NCBI GenBank assembly: GCA_029863735.1
Contig: JAOTUT010000024.1
Location: forward strand, 1 to 11,833
From: Ignavibacteria bacterium
GTDB taxonomy: Bacteria > Bacteroidota > Ignavibacteria > Ignavibacteriales > Ignavibacteriaceae
Direction: 5' to 3'
DNA: 11,833 nucleotides
The notes beneath the pieces are model-generated. The model did no database searches. It had not been told where the DNA came from and saw nothing but the letters and a program-made list of their open reading frames with translations. Made by a program: the position numbers and the translations under genes. This document shows positions 1 through 7,878 of the stretch, in pieces; position 1 is the stretch's first letter; each line of letters opens with the position of its first letter.

Positions 1-3000
1 GCACGCATATCTTTCATATGAACAAATTCCATATCGCGGTCAACTCTTATTTCAATTCTTACTTTTATCAAATCACCCGGCTTTAGCTTTGTATCTTCGG
101 TAACTGGTGTAATCTTCTTTCCAGTCGGAGAATCCAATTCTAAAAACAATTGCTTATTGATCTTCAACGGGGTTTCAGCTGGAGTAATTTTATCAAGCTG
201 TTCATAATACTGCCAGTAGAGTGAACCCCACGCAACAACATTATTGTTGTTCGTTACAGTTACTTCACCCATTTCAGGTTTTATATCTTCACCTTTCCAC
301 GAAGTTTTGAAATATCCCGTTCCTGCTTCAATATGAATATCCGGATTGTTAAGTAGGTTAAGCATCTGTCCGCCAATTTTTATATCGGGCATTTTAGTAT
401 CCGCAAGCCAGTCTGTTCCTCTCAGTAAAAGTGCATAGCAGGCTTCTGCAGTTGCTTTGGTTGTTTTCCAATCCTGAACCTGCTTTTGTTTCAACAGCCA
501 GATTTTCATCAGGTCAACAGATTCCTGGTCTTTTGTAATTTCATCAACTGCTTCAATCAGCAGTGCCTGAGTTTCAATCGGTGCCTGGTACCACCACCAT
601 CCCCATTCTTCCTTGAAGTACATTCCCATTTCATCATTGAACACTGCGTTTTCAATTATCGATTTGATTATATTTTTTGCAGTCTTTGCATCATATAGTC
701 TGTAAAGTGCAAGTGCAATCATTCCCTGCATATATTTATTGTTACTCAACCAGTAAGTTTGTGCCTGTCCTTTCCAGTAATCAAAAGCTTCTTTGTGTTT
801 ATCATCAACAGGAATATCAAGATAGTAACTTCTGCCGTAAAGATATTGTGCCTGAATGTAACCGATGTGCTTTTTATTTAGATTTCCATGTTTCTTTATC
901 CATTCATAATCTTCGTACATTATTACATCAGTATAAAGAACTGCTTTCCTTAACATTTCCCAGATGGCGGCGTTTTCTCTTATATCTTTTATTCCGAGTC
1001 TTTCAAGATGTCCCATCCCAACAACAATGTACTGAGTGATGAAACGGTTTTCAGGAAGTCCCGGGAACCACGGCCATCCACCGTTTGAATACTGCATCTC
1101 CTGCATTTTTCGTTCTGCACGTTCAAGCTCACCAGCCATTTTTACAAGGTCAAACAGAAGTCCGACTCTTCGCTTCCTTTCACTTTCATCCTGTGCGTCA
1201 AGAACCCACGGAGTTTCTTCAAGTAGTGCATACTTCAATTCCTGGTTCTTTTCTAGATTTGAGAGAAGTGCATCTTTATCAACTTCTTTCCACGTGTCAA
1301 ATATCTTTTTGATCTTCGGACTTGAGTTTGCAATATGTGTAGCAATGCTGTTTGCATAAAACCTGTTGAACACCTGCTCGATACATTCGTACGGATATTC
1401 CATCATATACGGTAAAGCCTGAATAGCATACCACGCAGGATTTGCTGTGAACTCAAGTGTCAAATTATAATTCTGCAAAGTTGTTGAATTATTTTCCATC
1501 AATTTTTTCAGAAGGAAAGTTTTCGTCTGGTTTCCTTTTACAGGAAGCGGAAGAGTTTCAGTTACAAGCATCCTGTTGGTTAGAATCGGAAGTGCATTTT
1601 CTTCCCCATCGCTGAACTCACCAGATTTTGCAATCACTCTGTAAACAATAGCATCTACTTTCCCGAGTGGAACTTTCAGTCTCCAGCTTAAGCCTTCGCT
1701 CATTCCTTTTTCTGTTGAGAATGATTTTATGTTATCAGTGTTTTCAAAAAGTGCATCAACTGGTTTCATTGTGAAAGCATCAAACAATTGTAATGTTGCC
1801 GAACCGGAAATTGAACTATCCGAAAGATTGCTGACTTTTGCTGTGAAATAAATCTCATCACCTTCTCTTAAAAATCTTGGCGGGTTAGGCATAATCATCA
1901 GATCTTTTTGAGTTACAGTTTCATTGTAAATAATTGCACTCTTCAAATCTTTCGTGAGAGCAAAGCCCATAAATTTCCATCTAGTCAATGCTTCAGGAAC
2001 TGTGAAGGAAATAATTATTTCACCTTTTTCATTTGTCCTTAATTCAGGATAAAAGAATGCTGTTTCATTCAGATTTTTTCTAATAGAAACGCCTTCAAAG
2101 GATTGTTCTGGTTGAATACTATCCAAAGTTGTTAATGACTGTCTTTCGTCCTTATCTCTTTTTTTACCGTTAGTCACTTTCGATAATTCTCCGGCCGATT
2201 CTTTTTCCTCCATCACAACGCCCGATAACGCTAATGCTTCATTAACAGCACTTTTTGGCATCATATCATCTCTGCCACCTCTGTAATACATACCATCGCT
2301 ATAACCATACCCATAAAAATAAAATCCAAAATTGTTTAAATACGGATAATAGATATATGGTCTGTTGATGTAATCATTCCAGCCTTCATTATAGAATCTC
2401 GTGCTTATACTTTGAAAATTGTTGTCGGTTGTCCAGTTATATCTTGAATAGAAGTATGGATAAATATTAAATCCCCAGTAGTTGGCAGCAAACACATCCA
2501 GGGAGGCATCATACATCGAGGCAAGTAATTCTGCTGCAATTGCATCACCATTCGGTCCGGATATTTTTAGTTTCCATTCTTCGGTTGAACCCGGGAGAAG
2601 TTTACTTCGAAAAGTTTCAAAAGAAATTTTCAGCTGCTTGTTTGTCCACGGTACTGAAATAACTTTTGAAATTAAATACGGCTCATTGTTAACAATGAAC
2701 GAAACGTGAGCAACAAGATTTCCCCGGTACTCTTCTTTAATCGGAACTTCGAATTTCTTCTGTTCGTCATCAAGACTGATCCATTCTTTTTTAATTACTT
2801 TGCTATCATACGTTAGTTCATAAAGTGCTGTAACATCTTTTTCAGCAGAACCGATGTAAAGCGTAGCAGTCTCTCCGGGTTCATAACTTTTTTCAGTAAA
2901 ATAAACCCAGCTTGCTTCGTTCAGGGGAGTTTTGTCAGATTCAGGATCAAACAAAGTAAAATATTTAACCAGCTCAACAGGTGTTCCGTTTTTGTCTTTC

Positions 3001-5894
3001 GTCTTTAGAGTAACAACATATTTACCCGGCTGCCATTCCGTTTGATTTTTAAAGGATATAAACGAACTGTCTGTAGTGGTAAAGGTTGTTCCAAATACTT
3101 TACCTTCTTTTTCCCAGTTGAAGAATTCATTTTCTTCATCATAAACATCATTTGTGAAGTTTTTATAAAATTCTTCTTCAGTCATCAAAAATTTATCCGG
3201 CTTTGACCAAAATCTTTTTCTGAAAATTCTTTCGGGAGATTTTAATCTATAAATATCAATTGATACCTGTGCTGGTTCAAACTGATTGTTAAGGTTTGTC
3301 GTTGAAACCAAATACTTATTTATTACATAGGAATTGATTATTTCCTGCATGTTTAGATTTGCAAGCAGAGCAACGTAACCTGCACTTACATAAGTTTGAG
3401 CAGTATGAGTTTCACCCGTTACATCAATTACATCAGCATAAACAGTGTAGTTGAAAACCGGTTTTGTTTCTTTCGGCATTGAAAGATCAGGAACGAGTTC
3501 AAATTCAACTTTAAACTTTCCATCTTTATCAGTTTTAGTAACACCGTTTGTTATTTCCATTTCACTATTTCTGCCCCAATACCAATTGTAGTACCATCGC
3601 CACCTGAAATTATAGTAGGGGAAATAAGTTGTTCTTACAACTCTATACTTTACATCAACATCATTCAGGTTTGCACCGGAATAAGTTTTGGCAAATCCTT
3701 CTGTTGTTACTTTATCATTTAAAGAATAGCTTCCTTTTACAGGGTCGAACTTAACTTCAAACTTCGGACGTTTATACTCTTCAACTCTAAAATTCTGTGA
3801 GCCGTACTCATTAGATATTCGATATTGTCCGCCAATCTTTCCGAACGGAATTGTAAACTGTCCGTTGAAAGTTCCATATTCGTTTGTTGTAAATGATGCA
3901 TCGGCAATTTTTTGATAGTTTGCATCAAAAAAAGTAACCGTGGTTTTTCTTCCGGTAATTATCTTGCTGTCTTTTTTTCCATCTGTATCAATCATCAATC
4001 CTTTGAAGTAAATAACCTGACCCGGTCTGTAAATTGCCCTGTCGAGATAAAAGAAAGTAACTATTCTTTTCCCGGTATTTTCATTGTAAGAATAGAAATA
4101 AAAATTCTGCGATTCGAAACGGTCTTTTCCTTTGCTGAAGACAACTTTGTAGTTATTGTACTGATTATCATCTTTCTTAAATTCAAATCCGCCTTCACTG
4201 TTCGTTGTTCCACTTTTTAGTTTGAAGTATTGATACTCTCTCGCATCCTGCACATACTTTTGACCCCAGACTTCAACTTTAACGTTTGCAAATGGGTCAC
4301 CGGATTTTCTATCCAATGCATAAAATAAAACTTTGTTTTCTCCTGTGTCCTTTCTAATGTAACTGATGTTCGTAATCCACGTTTTGCTGTAGCCAACTGC
4401 ATTTTTTATATAGGAAAATTCGGAGTCTGTGCCGACAAGAATCAGATATTGCCCAAACGAAAGTGAAGGCATTTTAATTTCAACGCTGTGCTGCTGGTAG
4501 TCTTTGTCATCAGGAAGTTCAACCAACCATTCCTGCGCCGGTTTTTGAGATGAATATAATTTGACAAGCTGCTGCCCGTTTAAGTTCTTTTCTTTTTTAG
4601 TTAATGATTCGTTCCAGGGAATAATTCGCAAATAAATCTTATCAACATTTTTATAAGTAACGAGTGAACGGAAAGGTTCTTCGGGTATATTCCCATACTC
4701 AGTCTGAAGACTTAAACTTTTTTGTAATATCTGGTTCTGAAGCCATTTGCATTCACTGGCTCCGAATGTGTCGGGAAACTTTTCGATTGTGGTGTTACAG
4801 ATTTCAAGAGCTTTTTTAATTTCCCATTTGTAATCATCTGAAACTGAAGGACTATACTTAATCCCTTCATTGTAATAATACTGCGCTTTGTTGAATGAGA
4901 TTAGAGAAGAATAAGGAACATTGCTGAAATCCTTCTCCATTTTAATAATTGCATTGATATACAGGCTTTCTTTTTCAGAATTAACGCTGTTGTTTCTCAC
5001 AAAATTCAATCTGGCAAGATCAACATCAATCAATGCATCTTTTTCTTTGTCATCAACATGAAATGCTATCAACTGCTGGTAAAGTTGAATTGCATAAAAC
5101 TTCAGTGAAAGTGAATCTCTGGTAGAATATTTTATTCCAACAAAATCTTCAGCTGGCGAGAAATCATCTTTTTTGTTTAACTCAAACTTGTAAACAGGAT
5201 CGGTGACTGACGCTTCATCGTTTACATAAAAGGAAAGTGCCTGGTTTGCAAGCAGGTCATATAAAGTCGGACGGAGATAAGAATGTTCCGTTGTACCATA
5301 AACGAGAATATCCTCGAATTCTTTCAAAGGAATTTTCTTAAGCTTATCACTTTGCTCAAGTGAAGCGTGATAATATTTTACAATTTCTCTGATAAGCCTT
5401 GAAAGGTCCCAGGTTTGAAAATCTTCATTATCAAAATTTACAGTTTCTGTTCTTTGCTGAAATCTCCACCGGTTGTTCTGGTAATATTGCCAGTAAACAT
5501 TTGCCAGAATTGATTCAAGAATTGCATTAGCAGGGAATGAAGAAGCTTCTATTTCAGCCTTTACATCATTAACAATTTTTACGTGACTGTCCTCTTCAAT
5601 GTAATTACCGTATTTCAGCTTATAGAAAATTGATTTGATGAACTGCGGCTGGTTGTTATCCTTCTTCGCCGCTTCATAAATCTCTTTAACAACATCCAAT
5701 GCTGAACGTGTGAGTCCCTGTTGTTCCAGCGAATCAACCGTTTTCCAGGCAGCTTTATAGTCATCTTTAAACTGAAAAATGAATTTACTATCAGTTCCCC
5801 CATCAAAGATTTTAATTCCGGGAATCAGGCTCGAAAATGATAGGAATAAAAATGCGAGAGGCAAGATCAACAGAAAAAGATATTTAATTTTCAT
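1..5894 (-). CDS. Alpha-2-macroglobulin family protein with thioester (3' end off window)
   Basis: Large envelope protein of the bacterial alpha-2-macroglobulin (YfaS-like) family. Family members trap proteases: a protease cuts a bait region, the protein rearranges, and a Cys-Gln thioester bonds to the attacker. I checked most of the frame by translation and found no stop or frameshift. From the ATG at 5894 it gives 1964 complete codons and runs off the left edge; the last residues (DRDMEFVHMKDMR) match the family's C-terminal part, so perhaps 100-200 residues are missing. Residues 1-26 are a hydrophobic export signal without a lipobox Cys. A long N-terminal region follows, then the MG2 signature DRAIYRPG (618-625), VEEYKRPKFEV (704-714), a bait-type domain (about 990-1140), an aromatic-rich stretch (1139-1204), a charged linker (1205-1264), the A2M-domain motif NETAFFYPEL (1276-1285) and the thioester motif CIEQ (1504-1507) followed by an alpha-helical thioester domain. 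Upstream lies ispD, 189 bp away. The family is certain; the protease-trapping role is inferred from the family. Confidence 0.95.
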   Translation of the reverse strand, partial: MKIKYLFLLILPLAFLFLSFSSLIPGIKIFDGGTDSKFIFQFKDDYKAAWKTVDSLEQQGLTRSALDVVKEIYEAAKKDNNQPQFIKSIFYKLKYGNYIEEDSHVKIVNDVKAEIEASSFPANAILESILANVYWQYYQNNRWRFQQRTETVNFDNEDFQTWDLSRLIREIVKYYHASLEQSDKLKKIPLKEFEDILVYGTTEHSYLRPTLYDLLANQALSFYVNDEASVTDPVYKFELNKKDDFSPAEDFVGIKYSTRDSLSLKFYAIQLYQQLIAFHVDDKEKDALIDVDLARLNFVRNNSVNSEKESLYINAIIKMEKDFSNVPYSSLISFNKAQYYYNEGIKYSPSVSDDYKWEIKKALEICNTTIEKFPDTFGASECKWLQNQILQKSLSLQTEYGNIPEEPFRSLVTYKNVDKIYLRIIPWNESLTKKEKNLNGQQLVKLYSSQKPAQEWLVELPDDKDYQQHSVEIKMPSLSFGQYLILVGTDSEFSYIKNAVGYSKTWITNISYIRKDTGENKVLFYALDRKSGDPFANVKVEVWGQKYVQDAREYQYFKLKSGTTNSEGGFEFKKDDNQYNNYKVVFSKGKDRFESQNFYFYSYNENTGKRIVTFFYLDRAIYRPGQVIYFKGLMIDTDGKKDSKIITGRKTTVTFFDANYQKIADASFTTNEYGTFNGQFTIPFGKIGGQYRISNEYGSQNFRVEEYKRPKFEVKFDPVKGSYSLNDKVTTEGFAKTYSGANLNDVDVKYRVVRTTYFPYYNFRWRWYYNWYWGRNSEMEITNGVTKTDKDGKFKVEFELVPDLSMPKETKPVFNYTVYADVIDVTGETHTAQTYVSAGYVALLANLNMQEIINSYVINKYLVSTTNLNNQFEPAQVSIDIYRLKSPERIFRKRFWSKPDKFLMTEEEFYKNFTNDVYDEENEFFNWEKEGKVFGTTFTTTDSSFISFKNQTEWQPGKYVVTLKTKDKNGTPVELVKYFTLFDPESDKTPLNEASWVYFTEKSYEPGETATLYIGSAEKDVTALYELTYDSKVIKKEWISLDDEQKKFEVPIKEEYRGNLVAHVSFIVNNEPYLISKVISVPWTNKQLKISFETFRSKLLPGSTEEWKLKISGPNGDAIAAELLASMYDASLDVFAANYWGFNIYPYFYSRYNWTTDNNFQSISTRFYNEGWNDYINRPYIYYPYLNNFGFYFYGYGYSDGMYYRGGRDDMMPKSAVNEALALSGVVMEEKESAGELSKVTNGKKRDKDERQSLTTLDSIQPEQSFEGVSIRKNLNETAFFYPELRTNEKGEIIISFTVPEALTRWKFMGFALTKDLKSAIIYNETVTQKDLMIMPNPPRFLREGDEIYFTAKVSNLSDSSISGSATLQLFDAFTMKPVDALFENTDNIKSFSTEKGMSEGLSWRLKVPLGKVDAIVYRVIAKSGEFSDGEENALPILTNRMLVTETLPLPVKGNQTKTFLLKKLMENNSTTLQNYNLTLEFTANPAWYAIQALPYMMEYPYECIEQVFNRFYANSIATHIANSSPKIKKIFDTWKEVDKDALLSNLEKNQELKYALLEETPWVLDAQDESERKRRVGLLFDLVKMAGELERAERKMQEMQYSNGGWPWFPGLPENRFITQYIVVGMGHLERLGIKDIRENAAIWEMLRKAVLYTDVIMYEDYEWIKKHGNLNKKHIGYIQAQYLYGRSYYLDIPVDDKHKEAFDYWKGQAQTYWLSNNKYMQGMIALALYRLYDAKTAKNIIKSIIENAVFNDEMGMYFKEEWGWWWYQAPIETQALLIEAVDEITKDQESVDLMKIWLLKQKQVQDWKTTKATAEACYALLLRGTDWLADTKMPDIKIGGQMLNLLNNPDIHIEAGTGYFKTSWKGEDIKPEMGEVTVTNNNNVVAWGSLYWQYYEQLDKITPAETPLKINKQLFLELDSPTGKKITPVTEDTKLKPGDLIKVRIEIRVDRDMEFVHMKDMR

Positions 5895-5902
5895 TGCAGT
5901 TA

Positions 5903-5907
5903 TCCTT
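5903..5907 (-). promoter_or_regulatory. Ribosome binding site of the A2M gene
   Basis: AAGGA on the minus strand, 8 nt before the ATG at 5894, which is why I chose that start. A second in-frame ATG lies eight codons upstream at 5918 and would add MKKTRITA, giving a longer basic n-region ahead of the same hydrophobic core. It has only a weak GTGAG at a plausible distance, so 5894 is preferred, but the longer form is possible. Confidence 0.6.
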
Positions 5908-5933
5908 GTTTTTTTCATTTGAATAAAACTCAC

Positions 5934-5968
5934 AGTAAAATTTTTTTAATTTAACTGGTAGTTTTACT
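5934..5968. repeat. Second, weaker inverted repeat in the A2M leader
   Basis: AGTAAAA (5934-5940) pairs with TTTTACT (5962-5968) across a 21-nt AT-rich spacer. Its right arm shares one base with the left arm of the 5968-5994 repeat, so the two hairpins abut and could compete or stack in the mRNA. The arms are AT-rich and short, so chance is possible. Confidence 0.3.
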
Positions 5969-5994
5969 TTCAGGAAATGAATAGGTTCCTGAAA
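5968..5994. repeat. Inverted repeat, 9-bp arms, upstream of the A2M gene
   Basis: TTTCAGGAA (5968-5976) and TTCCTGAAA (5986-5994) are perfect complements separated by 9 nt. On the plus strand a T-rich run follows, which looks like a terminator, but no plus-strand gene ends here. On the minus strand it sits in the A2M leader, about 75-100 nt before the start codon, and is not followed by a T-run, so an operator or an mRNA leader hairpin fits better than a terminator. Confidence 0.55.
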
Positions 5995-6083
5995 TCTTTT
6001 TATTATTAGAATAAATTTAATGATAAGGATAGTTAAATGAGACAGTTTTGACGGGGAGAAGCAGCAAAAAAGTTAAAATTAAA

Positions 6084-6767
6084 CTATTGATTATGGAAGG
6101 TCAGCTTTTCAAAAATTTCTATATCGGTCATCGTGGTAACCTTGAAGTTGAGCATTGAACCTTCAACAATATTTATATCTATGCCAATCTCTTTTATCAG
6201 CATTGATTCATCAGTACCGATAAAATTGTTTTCATAAGCTTTTTTCATTGCCTTCTTCAAATCTTTATACCTGAAGATCTGCGGTGTTTGTACGTAATAC
6301 ATTTCAGATCTGTCGACGTAATCCTTTACAACCTGATCACCCTTTAAAAGAGTGTCTCTTGCCTTAAGACAGACAAGTGCATTTCCTTTTTCTTTAGCTG
6401 TTGTGATGGCTTTTGTAAGAATTGAATCGGAAAGCAAAGGACGTGCTGCATCGTGCACTGCAATCAAGTCACCATCATCAGCATTGATTGCTTTAAGTGC
6501 GTTATTAACTGAATCCTGTCTTTCTTCTCCACCTTCGACTAACTGGGTAATTTTGGTGAGGTTATAATCCTTGCTAATCTTATTCAGTAATGAAAAGTAA
6601 GGTGACTCAGCAGAGATAATTATTTCATCTACCAGATTATTTTTTTGGAATACTTCAAGGGTGTAAACTACAAGTTCTCTTCCATGAAACCTGATGTACT
6701 GCTTTGGAGTTGCTGTGCCTCCCCGCTTTCCTTTTCCACCTGCAGGAATTATAACATAAGTTTTCAT
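6084..6767 (-). CDS. ispD: 2-C-methyl-D-erythritol 4-phosphate cytidylyltransferase
   Basis: Cytoplasmic enzyme of the MEP pathway to isoprenoid precursors. It joins CTP and 2-C-methyl-D-erythritol 4-phosphate to give CDP-methylerythritol and pyrophosphate. The 227 residues match the usual family length. The N-terminal nucleotide-binding loop PAGGKGKRGG (8-17) and PKQY (21-24) place Arg15 and Lys22 at the positions of the catalytic Arg20 and Lys27 of the E. coli enzyme. GGEERQDSV (79-87), VHDAARP (104-110), QTPQ (160-163), TDE (185-187) and NFKVTT with Lys209 complete the active site. The related TarI ribitol-phosphate cytidylyltransferase is the main alternative; the VHDAARP form and the absence of neighbouring teichoic acid genes favour IspD. 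It starts 37 bp after the queA stop with no strong ribosome binding site, which suggests co-transcription with queA. No ispF is seen beside it. Confidence 0.93.
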   Translation of the reverse strand: MKTYVIIPAGGKGKRGGTATPKQYIRFHGRELVVYTLEVFQKNNLVDEIIISAESPYFSLLNKISKDYNLTKITQLVEGGEERQDSVNNALKAINADDGDLIAVHDAARPLLSDSILTKAITTAKEKGNALVCLKARDTLLKGDQVVKDYVDRSEMYYVQTPQIFRYKDLKKAMKKAYENNFIGTDESMLIKEIGIDINIVEGSMLNFKVTTMTDIEIFEKLTFHNQ

Positions 6768-6804
6768 TGTAGTCTAAAGCCTACTAAATTAATAACCACT
6801 TTGG

Positions 6805-7842
6805 CTACAATACCAGCATCGCATCGCCGTAGCTGAGGTAACGATATTTTTCTTTGAGTGCTTTCTTGTAGCCTTTAAGAACTAAATCGTTTCCACCAAA
6901 AGCACAGACAAGCATTAGCAAAGTTGATTCAGGCACGTGAAAATTTGTTATAAGTTTTTTTGTAATTTTGAAATCATATGGAGGATAAATAAACTTATCA
7001 GTCCACCCACGATTTTGTTTTATAAAACCATCTGCTGTTGTACTTGTTTCAAGAGCTCGGCAGGTACTGGTTCCCACAACAAAAATATTATGCTTATTGT
7101 GCATAGCCTTGTTTATTACATCGGCGGATTTTGCCGGTATTTCAAAAAACTCTGAATCCATTTTATGCTTGGTCAAATCTTCAACTTCAACTGGTCTGAA
7201 TGTACCTAATCCAATATGAAGAACAACCGGAACAATTGTTATTCCCTTCTTCTGAATTTTTGCAAGCAGCTGCTTTGTAAAATGAAGTCCTGCAGTCGGT
7301 GCAGCAACAGCACCATCGACTTTTGCAAATACTGTTTGGTAATTTTCTTTATCAGATTGTTCAGGTTCCCTTTTTATATAAGGAGGAAGGGGAGTAAGTC
7401 CGATTTTTTCAACAGCTTTGAAAATATTTCCTGATTGATTAAATCTTATCGTTCTACCGCGGGAAGTTGTATTGTCGATTACTTCGCACCAGAGTTTATC
7501 ATTAAAATATATTTTGTTGCCTATCCTTACCTTTCTGGCAGGGTCAACAATCACATCCCAGATACACTCTTCAGAATTTAGTTCTCTCAAAAGGAAAACT
7601 TCAATCTTTGCATTAGTCTTCTCTTTTTTTCCAAATAACCTTGCCTGGAATACACGCGTTTCGTTAACTACCAGAACATCTCCTTTAGACATATAATCAA
7701 CAACATTACTGAAACGTTTTGATTCTACCTCCTGCGTTTCCCTGTTCAGAACAAGAAGCTTAGATTTATCTCTTGGCGATACAGGATATTTTGCAATTGC
7801 TGTTTTTGGCAGATTGTAACTAAAATCTGATAGTTTCATCAT
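6805..7842 (-). CDS. queA: S-adenosylmethionine:tRNA ribosyltransferase-isomerase
   Basis: Cytoplasmic enzyme of queuosine synthesis. It transfers and isomerises the ribosyl part of S-adenosylmethionine onto 7-aminomethyl-7-deazaguanine at the wobble position (34) of GUN-anticodon tRNAs, giving epoxyqueuosine. The 345 residues are full length. Family blocks appear in order: the N-terminal DFSYNLPKTAIAKYP (6-20) and KLLVLNR (28-34), VVNETRVFQARL (58-69), TPLPPYIKR (150-158), VAAPTAGLHFT (179-189), HIGLGTFRPV (209-218), GTSTCRALET (257-266), TNFHVPESTLLMLVCAFGG (299-317) and the C-terminal SYGDAMLVL. Two adjacent ATG codons (7842 and 7839) can both serve as start; AAGGA lies 7 nt before the first and 10 nt before the second, so the choice changes the protein by one Met only. 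ispD follows 37 bp downstream. The other queuosine genes are not in the window. Confidence 0.96.
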   Translation of the reverse strand: MMKLSDFSYNLPKTAIAKYPVSPRDKSKLLVLNRETQEVESKRFSNVVDYMSKGDVLVVNETRVFQARLFGKKEKTNAKIEVFLLRELNSEECIWDVIVDPARKVRIGNKIYFNDKLWCEVIDNTTSRGRTIRFNQSGNIFKAVEKIGLTPLPPYIKREPEQSDKENYQTVFAKVDGAVAAPTAGLHFTKQLLAKIQKKGITIVPVVLHIGLGTFRPVEVEDLTKHKMDSEFFEIPAKSADVINKAMHNKHNIFVVGTSTCRALETSTTADGFIKQNRGWTDKFIYPPYDFKITKKLITNFHVPESTLLMLVCAFGGNDLVLKGYKKALKEKYRYLSYGDAMLVL

Positions 7843-7849
7843 TCTTCAT

Positions 7850-7854
7850 TCCTT
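7850..7854 (-). promoter_or_regulatory. Ribosome binding site of queA
   Basis: AAGGA on the minus strand, 7 nt upstream of the ATG at 7842 and 10 nt upstream of the tandem ATG at 7839. Both distances are workable. Confidence 0.6.
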
Positions 7855-7878
7855 CGATATTAATTTGACTAAAATGTA

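Larger units (their letters stand above)
5895..6083. other. Intergenic leader of the A2M gene, no gene seen
   Basis: This 189-bp AT-rich gap lies between the stop of ispD and the start of the A2M gene. It holds two inverted repeats (listed separately) and the A2M ribosome binding site. I find no convincing minus-strand sigma-70 promoter and no Bacteroidia-type TAnnTTTG box, and no small ORF with a good start. Its length makes an independent A2M promoter likely, but that is inference. Confidence 0.5.

Noticed and set aside
3737..3928. Short minus- and plus-strand open frames across the A2M region, for example at 3737-3928, 3912-4220 and 4217-4402
   Set aside because: They lie in other frames of the continuous A2M reading frame, show no family resemblance and have no proper start signals.
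1..5894. Whether the left half is a decayed gene or several broken genes
   Set aside because: Translating most of the minus strand in one frame from 5894 to the edge gives family motifs in the right order with no stop, so it is one intact gene cut only by the window border.
5968..6001. Plus-strand intrinsic terminator (9-bp stem plus TCTTTTTA)
   Set aside because: The shape fits, but no plus-strand gene lies to the left; the whole region is the antisense of the A2M gene. Kept only as an inverted repeat.
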